DNA of 34,790 bases from Nocardiopsis coralli (GTDB lineage: Bacteria > Actinomycetota > Actinomycetes > Streptosporangiales > Streptosporangiaceae): positions 247,629 to 282,418 of the forward strand of contig NZ_JADBGI010000007.1 in assembly GCF_014892575.1 (NCBI RefSeq), written 5' to 3'. Positions within the stretch are counted from its first letter, which is position 1, and the number at the start of each line of letters is the position of its first letter. The position numbers and the translations under genes were made by a program. The notes below the pieces were generated by a model. The model worked only from the letters and a program-made list of their open reading frames with translations, was not told the origin of the DNA and searched no databases. Below are positions 17,543 to 27,924 of this stretch, piece by piece.

Positions 17543-18760
17543 GTGAGTGACAGACACATTCCCCAGGTGGTCCTCGGCGTCGGGGGCGGCATCGCCGCCT
17601 ACAAGGTGTGCGAACTGCTTCGGCGATTGACCGAGTCGGGCCACCGGGTGCGGGTCGTCCCCACCGACGAGGCCCTGCGTTTCGTCGGCGAGCCCACGTG
17701 GGCCGCCCTGTCCGGGCAGCCGGTCGAGACCGGCGTGTGGGACCGGGTGCACGAGGTTCCGCACGTACGCATCGGACAATCGGCCGACCTGGTGTTCGTG
17801 GCCCCGGCCACCGCCAACATCCTCGCCAAGGCCGCCGCCGGCCTCGCCGACGACCTGCTGACCAACACACTGCTGACCGCCCGCTGTCCGGTCGTGTTCG
17901 CGCCTGCGATGCACACCGAGATGTGGGAGCACCCCGCCACCCGGGCCAACGTCGAGACCCTGCGCTCGCGCGGAGCCGTCGTGCTCGACCCGGCCGAGGG
18001 GCGCCTGACCGGCTCCGACAGCGGGCGCGGACGCCTGCCCGATCCCGTCGAGCTCTACGAGTCCGCACGCCTGGCCCTGCGCCGCAGCGGTGGCGCCGAC
18101 GACCTGGCCGGACGCCGGATCGTCATCTCCGCCGGCGGCACCCGTGAGGCCATCGACCCGGTCCGGTTCATCGGCAACCACTCCTCCGGCAAGCAGGGGT
18201 ACGCGCTCGCCCGCACCGCCGCCGCCCGGGGCGCTGATGTGACCCTCATCGCGGCCAACGTCTCCCTGCCCGATCCCGCCGGGGTCGATGTCATCCCTGT
18301 CACGTCCGCGGCCGAGCTCGCCGAGACCGTGCAGGAGCGCCGTGTGGGCGCCGACGCGGTGGTCATGGCCGCCGCCGTCGCCGATTTCCGGCCCAGCAGC
18401 AGCGTGGGTTCCAAGATCAAGAAGTCCGGTGGCGAACCCGACCCGATCGAACTCACCGAGAACCCCGACATCCTCGCGGACCTGGTGCGCACACGAGCCG
18501 AACGTGCTCCGGGCCAGACCATCGTGGGCTTCGCCGCCGAGACCGACGACGTGGTCTCCAACGGCCGCACCAAACTGGAACGCAAGGGCTGCGACCTGCT
18601 CGTCGTCAACCAGGTCGGCCGGGGGCGTGCGTTCGGCACGGACGACAACCAGGCCGTGATCCTCGGCATCGACGGATCGGCGACCGAGGTTCCGCGTGGA
18701 CCGAAGGAAGACCTCGCCGACCAGGTATGGGACCTCGTGTCCGGGCGTTTCCACGGATAG
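17543..18760 (+). CDS. coaBC: bifunctional phosphopantothenoylcysteine decarboxylase / phosphopantothenate-cysteine ligase
   Basis: This 405-residue coenzyme A enzyme first couples cysteine to 4'-phosphopantothenate (CoaB, C-terminal) and then decarboxylates it (CoaC, N-terminal flavoprotein). The CoaC half has [37 protein letters not shown], and the substrate-recognition segment [13 protein letters not shown]. The junction is [14 protein letters not shown]. The CoaB half has [26 protein letters not shown] and [11 protein letters not shown], with KIKKSG and ENPDIL further on. The start is GTG 17543, probably leaderless. Its terminator-isolated position suggests separate control from rpoZ. metK follows after 230 bp. 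Confidence 0.96.
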   Translation: MSDRHIPQVVLGVGGGIAAYKVCELLRRLTESGHRVRVVPTDEALRFVGEPTWAALSGQPVETGVWDRVHEVPHVRIGQSADLVFVAPATANILAKAAAGLADDLLTNTLLTARCPVVFAPAMHTEMWEHPATRANVETLRSRGAVVLDPAEGRLTGSDSGRGRLPDPVELYESARLALRRSGGADDLAGRRIVISAGGTREAIDPVRFIGNHSSGKQGYALARTAAARGADVTLIAANVSLPDPAGVDVIPVTSAAELAETVQERRVGADAVVMAAAVADFRPSSSVGSKIKKSGGEPDPIELTENPDILADLVRTRAERAPGQTIVGFAAETDDVVSNGRTKLERKGCDLLVVNQVGRGRAFGTDDNQAVILGIDGSATEVPRGPKEDLADQVWDLVSGRFHG

Positions 18761-18990
18761 ACCCCGCCAGAGGACTGGATTTCGTACCGCTCGGTACGCC
18801 ACACTTCACAAGGGCGTCCGTGACCTGCCCGCCGGGGTGGGCCGCGGGGTTCGCCCACCAGCGGTCCCTATACAGTGGACCGACGACAACCAACAGCGAC
18901 GGTCGGTATTTCCCGCTCAGGCGGGATCCCCGGATACCGTTCGGCGCATCGTCCATGTCAGCCAGCAGCCGCTGCAAGGAGCCACGTAAC

Positions 18991-20184
<1,194 letters not shown>

Positions 20185-20205
20185 CACCACGGCTTCACCG
20201 CCGGC

Positions 20206-20238
20206 GGGGCGGACGGCTCGAGCGGAGCCGTCCGCCCC
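20206..20238 (+). terminator. metK terminator
   Basis: A perfect 14-bp stem (20206-20219 with 20225-20238), loop GAGCG, followed by GTTCGTGT. It lies 22 nt past the metK stop and marks the end of the pyr-metK block. Confidence 0.75.
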
Positions 20239-20315
20239 GTTCGTGTGCGCAGCGGGCGTTCTGGGGCGAGGTCCGCACGGCACCACGGAATGACAGCTAC
20301 CACGTGTTATGAGGT

Positions 20316-20330
20316 ATGCACGTATTGTCA
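20316..20330. promoter_or_regulatory. 15-bp motif shared with the adhesin promoter (copy 1)
   Basis: ATGCACGTATTGTCA lies 24 bp upstream of the DUF11 protein start. It matches 13 of 15 bases of 22756-22770 at the start of the choice-of-anchor A gene. Here it overlaps the likely promoter (CATACT at 20329-20334 as -10). Confidence 0.35.
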
Positions 20331-20353
20331 TACTGCTGCGCGGAGGTTGTTCC

Positions 20354-21019
20354 ATGGCGGTGCCGAGGCTCATGACCGCGATCGGCCTGGTGGCCGTGAT
20401 GACCCTGGCCGGGCCGGCCGCGTCGGCCCGGGCGCAGGAGGAGCCCGGCGGCCACGGCCCGCTGCGGGTCGCCCTGCAGGCCGACACCGGGGAGGAGCGC
20501 CTCAACCCGGGTGACCGTGTCGAGTACACGATCCGCGTGCACAACACCGGCGAGGACGACCTGGACGCCGCCCGGGTCGTGCACTTCCTGCCCGAGACGA
20601 TGTCGCACGTGGCCGGGAGCGGGAACGTTGACCCGGACGGCGCGCAGGTCCACTGGGACCGACCCCTGGAAGCGGGGGAGCGGTCGATCCTGCTGTCCAC
20701 GGCCCAGGTGGAGAGCGTGCCCGAGGACGGATCGCACTCCGCCGCCACCGTGTGCGTGCGCCCGGAGGACGGCGCCGCCGGCGCGTGCACCGCCGTCGAC
20801 CACCGCATCCACGGGGCGGTGCCCTGGACCGTCGTGACCGCCGCGGGCCTGCTCCTGCTCGCGGTGATCGTCGGTGCTGTGGGGTTGCTGCGCTACCGGG
20901 ACTCGCGCAGACCCAGGCCCGAGCCGCCCACACCCAGCAACCACACCCCGGGCTCGGTGCCCAACGTGCGCACGTTCCCCGGGGCCGCCAAGGTCTACCA
21001 CCTGGACGTCCACCGCTGA
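20354..21019 (+). CDS. membrane-anchored DUF11-type extracellular protein
   Basis: This 221-residue protein has a signal peptide (LMTAIGLVAVMTLAGPAASARA, cleavage near ARAQ) and one extracellular beta-sandwich. LNPGDRVEYTIRVHNTGEDDLDAARVVHFLPETM is the typical DUF11/conserved-repeat pattern. A C-terminal membrane helix (WTVVTAAGLLLLAVIVGAVGLL) and a basic, Pro-rich cytoplasmic tail of about 45 residues follow. The function is unknown. DUF11 domains occur in bacterial surface and cell-envelope proteins. ATG 20354 has GGAGG 7 bp upstream; an ATG at 20309 would put the signal peptide far inside. It is convergent with the LPVTG adhesin and shares its terminator. In the Streptomyces order I recall, priA follows metK, so this pair looks inserted. 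Confidence 0.8.
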   Translation: MAVPRLMTAIGLVAVMTLAGPAASARAQEEPGGHGPLRVALQADTGEERLNPGDRVEYTIRVHNTGEDDLDAARVVHFLPETMSHVAGSGNVDPDGAQVHWDRPLEAGERSILLSTAQVESVPEDGSHSAATVCVRPEDGAAGACTAVDHRIHGAVPWTVVTAAGLLLLAVIVGAVGLLRYRDSRRPRPEPPTPSNHTPGSVPNVRTFPGAAKVYHLDVHR

Positions 21020-21048
21020 GAGGTCGCGCGGTACACACCTGAACGGCG

Positions 21049-21085
21049 TCGGGGCCGGAGCGGAAACCTTCCGCTCCGGCCCCGA
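21049..21085. terminator. bidirectional terminator between two surface-protein genes
   Basis: A perfect 17-bp stem (21049-21065 with 21069-21085) with a 3-nt loop lies between the convergent stops at 21019 and 21099. It is the longest perfect inverted repeat in the window. Confidence 0.8.
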
Positions 21086-21098
21086 TGTGTGGGTCAGG

Positions 21099-22757
21099 TC
21101 AGGCCGGGTCGTCGTCCTTGCGTCGCCGGCCCAGCACGAGCCCGGCGACACCGCCGAGCAGGGCGATGAGGCCGCCGGCCGCCGGCACGAGCACCTCCGG
21201 ACCGGTCACCGGGAGCGAGGACGAGTCGCCCTCCCGGGGGCCGTCCTGGTCCTCGGCCCCGTCCGGGCCCGGGCGGGGTGGCTCGGTCACCGGCTCCGAG
21301 GGCTCAGGGCTCTCGGGCGGTGTCGGCGTGGGCTCGTCGGGCCGCGGTGACGGTGTCTCCGGGCTCGGGCTCGGGCTCGGCGACTCCGGGGGCGTGGGGC
21401 TCGGTGTCGGGTTCGGGGTCGGGCTCTCCGGTGGTGTCGGGCTCGGTGTCGGCCCCGGGAACGGGGTCGGCGGGATCGTCGGTCCGGGTGTCGGCCCTGG
21501 TGTGGGGCTGGGCGACGGACTGGGGGTCTCCGGCGGTGTGGGTGTCGGGACGTCCGGCGGGGTCGGGGTCGGCGACGGGGTGGGCTCCGCATCACACGTG
21601 GTCAGCTGCGCACTGAACTGGAAGTCGTGCAGCTCGATCGCCCGCTGCTCCTGCCTGGCCGGCGAACCCTGTGAGGGCCCGCCCAGGTCCTGCACGAACT
21701 CCCGGGAGATGACGTTGCCCTCGATGTTGCCGTTCGAGTAGTGGTTCACCCGTGCGTCCGGCGCGTAGATCGTGCCCTCGATCGTGGGAGCGTCGGACGG
21801 AACGGTCACGCGCGAGGCGCCGGGGAAGTTGTAGAGCGTGTACAGCGCGGTCTGCCCGCTCGCACCGGCCAGGTTCGGTGCGTTCCACTCGAAGTCGCCC
21901 CCGGTGTCGGAGGTGTCGACGTTGAAGAGCAGCGGTGCCGATTCCGAGGGCGCGTCGTCGAACGTCAGGTTCGTGATGTTGTTCAGGCTCGCGCTCGGGA
22001 TGTCGATGACGTTCTGCTCGCCGGGGACCAGCTGGACGTGCACGGAACTCCCGGGCGGGATGTTCGCCGGGTCCACCGGGCTCCCGTCGTCGTAGGTCAT
22101 CGTGGCGTTGGTGGAGCAACGCGCGAAGCCCTCCGAGTACGACCGGAACTGGGTGAAGGCCTCCTCGAAGTCGATCAGGCCCGGTCGCGGCCCGGCCGAC
22201 GCCGCGGGCTGCTGGGTGTTGAGCTCGACCCGGGGGGTGCTGTTGCTCTCCTGGCCCTCCGGGGTGATGCGCAGGTTGGTCGCCGCGTTGTTCATGTCGC
22301 GGTCGTGGATCGTGGCCCCGGAGGTGTCGCCGACCTTGACGTAGCCGTTCTGGAGCACCTGGAGGACCCCGTTGGCGTCACTGGCGTCGAAATCGATACG
22401 GCCGTCGACCAGGAGCCCCGTGGGTCGTGCGTCGTCGCCGTCGACGAAGTCCCCGGTGTCGTCGATCGCCACCCGGTAGTTGGAACCGAACGAGAGGTCC
22501 CCGCCCACGGCGATGGGCCCCTCGGACTCGGTGTTGTGGAGATAGGTGTTGCCCTCGGAGAAGGCCAGGAACCCCTGGGCGGGAGCCACCGGGTTGACGG
22601 TCTCGGCCGCCACGGCCTCGCCCGATCCCCAGCCCCAGAAGAGCGGCGCGGCCACGACGGCGCCGGCCGAGAGCGCCGCCGTCGCGGCCAGGCAACGCCG
22701 CCCGGCCACTGGGCGTGACGCCCTGTTCCGTCTCGATTGCTCTGTGTAATCAACCAT
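21099..22757 (-). CDS. LPVTG-anchored choice-of-anchor A family surface protein
   Basis: This 552-residue wall-anchored protein has an N-terminal signal region ([20 protein letters not shown] after a basic stretch). A choice-of-anchor A domain of about 300 residues follows ([33 protein letters not shown] ... [23 protein letters not shown]). Residues ~391-500 are a Pro/Thr/Ser/Glu stalk, then LPVTG (515-519), a hydrophobic helix and RRRKDDD, the sortase signal. The family occurs in adhesin-like surface proteins; the ligand is unknown. I chose ATG 22757. An in-frame start at 22835 exists, but a CACAAT -10-like box six bases upstream of 22757 suggests a leaderless message. No sortase gene is in the window. 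Confidence 0.85.
   Translation of the reverse strand: MVDYTEQSRRNRASRPVAGRRCLAATAALSAGAVVAAPLFWGWGSGEAVAAETVNPVAPAQGFLAFSEGNTYLHNTESEGPIAVGGDLSFGSNYRVAIDDTGDFVDGDDARPTGLLVDGRIDFDASDANGVLQVLQNGYVKVGDTSGATIHDRDMNNAATNLRITPEGQESNSTPRVELNTQQPAASAGPRPGLIDFEEAFTQFRSYSEGFARCSTNATMTYDDGSPVDPANIPPGSSVHVQLVPGEQNVIDIPSASLNNITNLTFDDAPSESAPLLFNVDTSDTGGDFEWNAPNLAGASGQTALYTLYNFPGASRVTVPSDAPTIEGTIYAPDARVNHYSNGNIEGNVISREFVQDLGGPSQGSPARQEQRAIELHDFQFSAQLTTCDAEPTPSPTPTPPDVPTPTPPETPSPSPSPTPGPTPGPTIPPTPFPGPTPSPTPPESPTPNPTPSPTPPESPSPSPSPETPSPRPDEPTPTPPESPEPSEPVTEPPRPGPDGAEDQDGPREGDSSSLPVTGPEVLVPAAGGLIALLGGVAGLVLGRRRKDDDPA
21258..21587 (-). repeat. degenerate Pro/Thr/Ser repeat tract in the adhesin gene
   Basis: About 110 codons encode imperfect [15 protein letters not shown] units; [10 protein letters not shown] occurs twice exactly. 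The opposite strand reads as Gly/Val-rich frames, which are artefacts. The tract is the wall-spanning stalk and is a natural place for length variation by slippage. Confidence 0.7.
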
Positions 22758-22770
22758 GCGCGTATTGTGA
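22756..22770. promoter_or_regulatory. 15-bp motif shared with the DUF11 promoter (copy 2)
   Basis: ATGCGCGTATTGTGA (plus strand) covers the start codon and -10 region of the choice-of-anchor A gene on the minus strand. It matches the copy at 20316-20330 at 13 of 15 bases. Confidence 0.35.
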
Positions 22771-22855
22771 CAGCGGCAGGGGTTTCGGGTGGGGCAGACA
22801 CGTCCGACACCCCCGCAGAAGTCGGGCAACAGCACCGACCGCCCCCGATACGACG

Positions 22856-22890
22856 ACGGGCCGCACCTCCGGAAGGAAGGTACGGCCCGT
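22856..22890 (-). terminator. DUF349 gene terminator
   Basis: ACGGGCCG pairs with CGGCCCGT; after one mismatch ACCT pairs with AGGT, with a 9-nt loop. It starts 19 nt past the DUF349 stop. Confidence 0.6.
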
Positions 22891-22908
22891 GCGGTGTCCG
22901 GTGAGGTG

Positions 22909-24141
22909 TCAGCTCATCTCGTCCAACGCCTTCTGCGCCTCGGCCAGCCACGAACGGCGTGCCTCGAGGGCCTCCCCGTGCTCCTTGACCTTGCGCTCGT
23001 CGCCCTTGGCCCGCGCCTTGTCCAGCTTGGCCTCCAGGTCGGCGATGGCCGAGGACAGCTGGTCCACCGTGCCCTGCGCGCGGGCGCGCGCCTCGGGGCT
23101 GGTGCGCTCCCACTCGGCCTGCTCGTCCTGGCGCACGCCGTCCTCGATCCGCCGGAATGCGCCCTCGAGCTGGTCGCGCATGTCCCGGGGGAGCTGGCCG
23201 GCCTCCTCCCAGGCCTCCTGGAACTCGCGCAGGCGCGTACGCGCCCGGCGCGGGTCCTCGATCTGCGCGATCTCCGCCTTGGCCTGCTCCAGGATCTTCT
23301 CCTTGGCCTCGGCGTTGACCCGCAGCTCCGCGTCGCGCTCGGCGAAGACCGCGTTGCGGGCGTCGAAGAAGGTGTCCTGCGCGGTCTTGAACCGGGCCCA
23401 CAGCTTGTCCTCGCTGGCACGGTCGGCACGGCCGCTGGCCTTCCACCGCTGCATGAGGTCGCGGTAGGCGCGCGCCGTCGGGCCCCAGTCCGTGGAGTTG
23501 CTCATCGACTCGGCCTCCACGACCAGCGCCTCCTTGGCCACACGCACCTCGTCGCGCTGCTGGTCCAGGTTGGCGAAGTAGGCCTTGCGGCGCTTGGAGA
23601 AGGAGTTGCGCGCCGCCGACATCCGCTTCCACAGGGCCTGCTCGGTCGGGCGGTCGGCGCGCGGGGCCTTCTTCCACTCCTCGATGAGCTGCGACATGCG
23701 CTCACCGCCGGACTTCCAGTGCGTGGTCTCGGCCGCGACCCGCTCGGCCTCGGCGACGATGCGCTCCTTGATGTCGCGCGCCTTGCCGCGGGCCTGCTCC
23801 TGCGCCTGCTTCTGCTCGACCTTGCGCTCCTCCGCACGCCCGGCGAGGGTGTCCAGCCGCCGGGACAGCGAGTCCAGGTCACCGACGGCGTTGGCCTCGT
23901 TCACCGAGGCCCGCAGCTTGTCGATGCTGGCCATGGCGGCCGAGGCCGAAAGGTCGGTGCTGCGCAGCCGCTTCTCCAGCAGCTCCACCTGGGTCACGAG
24001 GGAGTCGTACTTCTTCCGGTAGAAGGCCAGGGCCTCCTCCGGCGCGCCCGCCTGCCACGATCCGACGACCCGTTCGCCTTCACTCGTGCGCACGTAGACC
24101 GTGCCGTCGTCGTCTACGCGGCCCCAAGGGTCCGTGGTCAC
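22909..24141 (-). CDS. DUF349 domain-containing coiled-coil protein
   Basis: This 410-residue, highly charged, almost wholly helical cytoplasmic protein begins [31 protein letters not shown], an actinobacterial N-terminal signature. Repeated DUF349 three-helix units follow, each with a 'W..... R.....LW.RF..A...F...R' pattern: [43 protein letters not shown] and [17 protein letters not shown]. The function is not established. In Streptomyces, as I recall, it lies near relA and an MBL hydrolase. The start is GTG 24141, with a strong AGGAGG six bases upstream. Confidence 0.9.
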   Translation of the reverse strand: MTTDPWGRVDDDGTVYVRTSEGERVVGSWQAGAPEEALAFYRKKYDSLVTQVELLEKRLRSTDLSASAAMASIDKLRASVNEANAVGDLDSLSRRLDTLAGRAEERKVEQKQAQEQARGKARDIKERIVAEAERVAAETTHWKSGGERMSQLIEEWKKAPRADRPTEQALWKRMSAARNSFSKRRKAYFANLDQQRDEVRVAKEALVVEAESMSNSTDWGPTARAYRDLMQRWKASGRADRASEDKLWARFKTAQDTFFDARNAVFAERDAELRVNAEAKEKILEQAKAEIAQIEDPRRARTRLREFQEAWEEAGQLPRDMRDQLEGAFRRIEDGVRQDEQAEWERTSPEARARAQGTVDQLSSAIADLEAKLDKARAKGDERKVKEHGEALEARRSWLAEAQKALDEMS

Positions 24142-24606
24142 CGTGTCCTCCTGCTGTCATGGGCCCGCGTGCGGGCTCGGGTCGTCGCGGCGTATGGCCC
24201 GATTCGTACGGGGAGCCGTTGTGCCCTGCACGATATCCCCAGGATCCCCCGGGCTACGACGCGCCGTGTTCGCGAACAGGGACAGATAACGCTGCGGTCT
24301 GCGCCCTGCGCCTCGTGCACCGGCGGGCCCTGCGCAACGGATCCGCGGATGCGCAGGTCGGGGCCGCGGGGCACACGGAGACGCTGACCAATATGGCATC
24401 ACCGCGCGCTCTGGCAAAGAGGGCCCCCGCGCGCGGTGATCGAATGGTGATGTGCGCACGAGCGTTCCCGGGCCCGGGCAGGGGCCGGACCGGTCCTGGC
24501 GCGGCGGCGTGCTCGGTAGGCTCGGAACACGGAGGGCACAGGGCCGGCCCCGTCCGCGCCCGTCCCTCACACACCCGACACCGACCGAGGACAGGACGTC
24601 ATCCCC
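24142..24606. other. 465-bp gene-free region with inverted repeats
   Basis: This divergent region between the DUF349 and MBL genes shows no convincing gene. It holds CTGCGCA/TGCGCAG arms (24330-24336 and 24350-24356, with an inner GGATCC palindrome), the larger repeat at 24398-24440, and a -10-like TAGGCT at about 24515. The TAGGCT could start the MBL transcript with a leader of about 85 nt. Confidence 0.5.
24398..24440. repeat. 12-bp inverted repeat, 19-bp spacer
   Basis: ATCACCGCGCGC and GCGCGCGGTGAT are perfect arms. A direct copy of GGTGAT follows five bases later (24446-24451). It lies in the middle of the divergent intergenic region, away from any stop codon, so a regulatory role is as likely as termination. 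Confidence 0.5.
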
Positions 24607-25284
24607 GTGCTCATCGCCGCTCTCCCCTCCGGGCCCCTCGCCGCGAACTGCTACGTGCTCGCCCCGGCCGAGGGCGGTGAGTGCGTCGTCGTCGATCCCG
24701 GCCAGGAGGCCGCCCCGCAGGTCGACAAGGCCCTCGCCGAGCACCGCCTCACCCCGGTCGCGGTGCTGCTCACCCACGGCCACTTCGACCACGTCTGGTC
24801 GGCGGCCGAGATCGCCGACGAGCGCGGCCTTCCCGTGTACCTGCACCCCGAGGACCGCGGCCTGCTCACCGAGCCCGCCGCCGGCGTGGACCCGGGCTTC
24901 GCCGCCCAGCTCTCCGCGCTCCTGGGCCCCGGCCCGTTCTCCGAACCGGCCGACCTGCGCGAGGTCGCCGACGGCAGCGTCCTCGAACTCGCCGGCCTGC
25001 GCCTGGAGGTCCAGCACACCCCCGGGCACACCCCGGGTTCGGTCGTCTACACCGTCACCACCGAGGACGGGGTGCCCGTGATGTTCGCCGGCGACCTCGT
25101 CTTCGCCGGTTCCATCGGCCGCACCGACTTCCCCGGCGGTGACACCGCGGCGATGGACCGCAGCCTCGCCGACGCCGTGCTCGCCCGCCCCGACACCACC
25201 CGGATCCTGCCCGGCCACGGGCCGGGCACGACCGTCGAGCGCGAGCGCGCCACCAACCCGTACCTGCGACAGGCCTCGGCCTGA
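24607..25284 (+). CDS. MBL-fold metallo-hydrolase (glyoxalase II-like)
   Basis: This 225-residue metallo-beta-lactamase-fold hydrolase has the metal motif THGHFDHVW (H57, H59, D61, H62), TPGHTPGSVVY with the third His ligand, FAGDLVFAGSIGRTDF with the bridging Asp, and ILPGHGPGTT with the last His. The pattern and length fit the hydroxyacylglutathione-hydrolase-like (GloB) subgroup that is widespread in actinobacteria, which lack glutathione, so a mycothiol- or other thioester substrate is possible but unproven. The start is GTG 24607. The spacing to GAGGACAGGA is long. aspS follows. Confidence 0.9.
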   Translation: MLIAALPSGPLAANCYVLAPAEGGECVVVDPGQEAAPQVDKALAEHRLTPVAVLLTHGHFDHVWSAAEIADERGLPVYLHPEDRGLLTEPAAGVDPGFAAQLSALLGPGPFSEPADLREVADGSVLELAGLRLEVQHTPGHTPGSVVYTVTTEDGVPVMFAGDLVFAGSIGRTDFPGGDTAAMDRSLADAVLARPDTTRILPGHGPGTTVERERATNPYLRQASA

Positions 25285-25355
25285 CCCCGGTCACGCCGGC
25301 CCGCGCGCCCGCCCCGGACCTGCCGAGCGAGGCGGTGCGGGGTGGCGGTTGGCGG

Positions 25356-25361
25356 TAAGAT
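25356..25361 (+). promoter_or_regulatory. candidate -10 box of aspS
   Basis: TAAGAT lies 92 bp upstream of the aspS start, leaving a short leader. No -35 stands out, and no T-box specifier fold is recognisable in the remaining leader. Confidence 0.3.
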
Positions 25362-25453
25362 CCCAGGTGTTCAAGGGGCATTCCAAACGCCGGTCCCCCT
25401 CAGGGTTCCCCGGCGCATTCGCACAGCCGTGTAGTTAGTGGACTTGGTAACTC

Positions 25454-27223
25454 ATGCATCGTTACAGGACTCATTCGTGTGGTCAGCTCCGCAAGGAGCA
25501 CGTCGGGCAGCAGGTGCGCCTCTCGGGCTGGGTGCACAACCGCCGCGATCTCGGTGGTCTGCTCTTCGTGGACCTGCGCGACCACTACGGGGTCACGCAG
25601 ATCACGGCGCGCCCCGAGTCCCCGGTGTTCGAGGAGCTCAGCCGGGTCCCCAAGGAGTCGGTCGTCCAGGTCACCGGTGAGGTCTCGGCCCGCGACGCCG
25701 AGAACGTCAACCCGAACCTGCCCACCGGCGAGATCGAGATCCAGGCCGCCGAGCTCGAGCTGCTCGGCAGCACCGAGGAACTGCCCCTGACGGTCTTCCC
25801 GGAGGACAACACCTCCGAGGAGCGCCGCCTCACCTACCGCTTCCTCGACCTGCGCCGCGAGCGCATGCACCGCAACGTCATGCTGCGCTCGCAGGTGGTC
25901 GCCTCGATCCGCCGCCGGATGACGGAGCTGGGCTTCAACGAGTTCCAGACCCCCATCCTCACCAGCTCCAGCCCCGAGGGCGCCCGCGACTTCCTGGTCC
26001 CCTCGCGCCTGCACCCGGGCCGCTTCTTCGCGCTGCCGCAGGCCCCGCAGCAGTTCAAGCAGATGCTGATGGTGGCCGGCTTCGACCGCTACTTCCAGAT
26101 CGCGCCCTGCTTCCGCGACGAGGACAGCCGCGCCGACCGTTCGCCGGGCGAGTTCTACCAGCTCGACGTCGAGATGAGCTTCGTCGAGCAGGACGACGTC
26201 TTCGAGATCATCGAGGACGTCATGACCGACACCTTCCGCGAGTTCTCGCAGGAGGGCTGGGAGATCACCTCCCCGTTCCCGCGCATCGCCTACCGCGACG
26301 CCATGGAGTGGTACGGCACCGACAAGCCCGACCTGCGCGTGCCGATGAAGATGGTCGACGTCACCGAGCTGTTCGACCGCACCGACTTCCGCGCCTTCGC
26401 CGGCAAGAAGGTCCGCGCACTTGCCGTGCCCGGTGTTCAGGACCAGCCCCGCAAGTTCTTCGACGGCATCGGCGACTACGCCGTCGAGCAGGGCGCCAAG
26501 GGTCTGGCCTGGCTCAAGGTCGGCGAGGACGGCGAGCTGACCGGCCCGATCGCCAAGTTCGTCGGCGAGATCAGCGACGACCTGCTCGCCGTGCTGGGCG
26601 CGGGCCCCGGCCACGGCCTGTTCTTCTGCGCGAGCGAGAAGGACGAGGAGATCAACCGCATCATGGCGCCGGTGCGCGTCGAGGCGGGCAAGCGTGCGGG
26701 CCACTTCGAGGAGAAGGCCTACCGGTTCTGCTGGATCGTCGACTTCCCGATGTTCGAGCGCACCGACGACGGCCACATCGAGTTCAGCCACAACCCGTTC
26801 TCCATGCCCCAGGGCGGGATGGACGCGCTCCTGAACAAGGACCCGCTGGAGATCCTGGCCTGGCAGTACGACATCGTCTGCAACGGTGTGGAGCTGTCCT
26901 CGGGCGCCATCCGTAACCACTCGCCCGAGATCATGTACAAGGCGTTCGACATCGCCGGCTACGACAAGGACGCGGTCGAGGCGGAGTTCGGCGGCATGCT
27001 CAAGGCCCTGAAGTTCGGTGCCCCGCCGCACGGCGGTATCGCACCCGGCATCGACCGCATCGTGATGCTCCTGGCCGACGAGCCCAACATCCGTGAGACC
27101 ATCGCGTTCCCGCTCAACCAGAACGCGCAGGACCTCATGATGGGTGCACCCTCGGACGTGTCGGAGCAGCAGCTGCGCGACGTGCACATCCGTTCGGTGC
27201 TGCCCCCCGAGACCAAGAAGTAG
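25454..27223 (+). CDS. aspS: aspartate-tRNA ligase
   Basis: This 589-residue class II synthetase has an N-terminal OB anticodon-binding domain ([20 protein letters not shown] ... [23 protein letters not shown]). Motif 2 is [17 protein letters not shown], preceded by [21 protein letters not shown]. The bacterial insertion (GAD) domain lies around residues 290-420. Motif 3 is [14 protein letters not shown]. The C-terminal [20 protein letters not shown] is typical of the bacterial type. It resembles the Streptomyces enzyme I recall, so it looks vertically inherited. Whether it is strictly Asp-specific or also charges tRNA-Asn cannot be told here. ATG 25454 has only a weak ribosome binding site. 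Confidence 0.96.
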   Translation: MHRYRTHSCGQLRKEHVGQQVRLSGWVHNRRDLGGLLFVDLRDHYGVTQITARPESPVFEELSRVPKESVVQVTGEVSARDAENVNPNLPTGEIEIQAAELELLGSTEELPLTVFPEDNTSEERRLTYRFLDLRRERMHRNVMLRSQVVASIRRRMTELGFNEFQTPILTSSSPEGARDFLVPSRLHPGRFFALPQAPQQFKQMLMVAGFDRYFQIAPCFRDEDSRADRSPGEFYQLDVEMSFVEQDDVFEIIEDVMTDTFREFSQEGWEITSPFPRIAYRDAMEWYGTDKPDLRVPMKMVDVTELFDRTDFRAFAGKKVRALAVPGVQDQPRKFFDGIGDYAVEQGAKGLAWLKVGEDGELTGPIAKFVGEISDDLLAVLGAGPGHGLFFCASEKDEEINRIMAPVRVEAGKRAGHFEEKAYRFCWIVDFPMFERTDDGHIEFSHNPFSMPQGGMDALLNKDPLEILAWQYDIVCNGVELSSGAIRNHSPEIMYKAFDIAGYDKDAVEAEFGGMLKALKFGAPPHGGIAPGIDRIVMLLADEPNIRETIAFPLNQNAQDLMMGAPSDVSEQQLRDVHIRSVLPPETKK

Positions 27224-27250
27224 CCGGGGAACCACGGACGACGACGAAGA

Positions 27251-27276
27251 GGGGCGGTGCGCACGCGCACCGCCCC
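27251..27276. terminator. bidirectional terminator between aspS and the zinc-ribbon gene
   Basis: GGGGCGGTGCG and CGCACCGCCCC form a perfect 11-bp stem with loop CACG. It sits between the convergent stops at 27223 and 27294. Confidence 0.7.
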
Positions 27277-27293
27277 TGCGTGTCCGGGCGGGG

Positions 27294-27434
27294 TCAGCGT
27301 TTGGCGGCCCCGCACTGCTGGCAGCAGATGTCCTCGTCGTCGGGGTTGCTGTGCTCGCACAGGCGGCAGGTCCAGTTCCGGAGCGTGCTGTCGTGCCACG
27401 GGCGCGGAAGAGCGGGCACGTGTGGCCGGCGCAT
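27294..27434 (-). CDS. 46-residue zinc-ribbon microprotein
   Basis: The short basic N-terminus (RRPHVPALPRPWHDSTLRN) leads into WTCRLCEHSNPDDEDICCQQ followed by CGAAKR. The four spaced cysteines form a zinc ribbon close to the RanBP2-type pattern W-x-C-x2-C-x3-N-x(6-7)-C-x2-C. The role is unknown; candidates are RNA or protein binding. A longer in-frame start (27692) would add low-complexity sequence. I chose ATG 27434 because GAGGA lies 6 bp upstream (CCGAGGATCCCC) and because the folded part starts within 20 residues. It faces aspS across a shared terminator. Confidence 0.7.
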   Translation of the reverse strand: MRRPHVPALPRPWHDSTLRNWTCRLCEHSNPDDEDICCQQCGAAKR

Positions 27435-27822
27435 GGGGATCCTCGGGGGTAGGAAAAGTGTTTCTCTTGCGCTTCCCTCCGGGGAAGAACTTGAACCTCC
27501 TCCAAACGGCCACAAAGCTCTGCCGGTAATAAACCGGACATCTTTGTGTCCGGGAAAACGGCCGAAACCGGCCGCGACCCCTTGTTGCGGATGCGACGGG
27601 GGTCCTTCATCCCCTAGCGTTGAGCTCGAATCACCCTTTCGTGCCGCGATGCGCCGGTGTGTCACCGAAGAACACCGGGCACGGGTGGACACAGTTTCTT
27701 TTTGTGGGGCGGGGCGGGTCCGAACGCGGCCCGCCGCATCACGCGGGTGTAACGATCCCAGTTCCGCCTTCGGCCGGCTTCCCGCCGTTCGCCGGTGTCC
27801 CCGGCGGCCCGGGGGCCGACGC

Positions 27823-27845
27823 CGGTACGGGGCCGCCCCGTACCG
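27823..27845. repeat. perfect 10-bp hairpin
   Basis: CGGTACGGGG and CCCCGTACCG surround CCG. It lies 80 bp upstream of the phosphatase -10 box and is not next to any stop codon, so it may be an operator or insulate transcription. Confidence 0.45.
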
Positions 27846-27924
27846 AGGTCACACGGCCGCCCCGCGCCCCGCCGTGCTTCCGGCCGGCCCCGAGACGCCC
27901 CGGGGCGGCCTTTGCCTCGGACAC

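Noticed and set aside
18761..18990. SAM riboswitch before metK
   Set aside because: I looked for the paired purine-rich cores of SAM-I, SAM-II and SAM-IV types and saw none. Only scattered GC stems are present.
21085..21741. Plus-strand Gly/Val/Ser repeat protein
   Set aside because: It is the complement of the Pro/Thr/Ser stalk of the adhesin gene, which has signal peptide, domain and sortase signal in the right order.
25285..25453. T-box leader before aspS
   Set aside because: The interval is short and lacks the conserved T-box sequence and a terminator/antiterminator pair.
25454..27223. AspS as a horizontally acquired alphaproteobacterial enzyme
   Set aside because: The sequence resembles alphaproteobacterial AspRS at a glance, but as I recall Streptomyces has the same type, so vertical descent is simpler.
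25400..27610. A 736-residue minus-strand frame opposite aspS
   Set aside because: It is the antisense image of aspS, with His/Val/Asp-rich content and no recognisable domain. Only the last-strand zinc ribbon nearby is real, in another frame.
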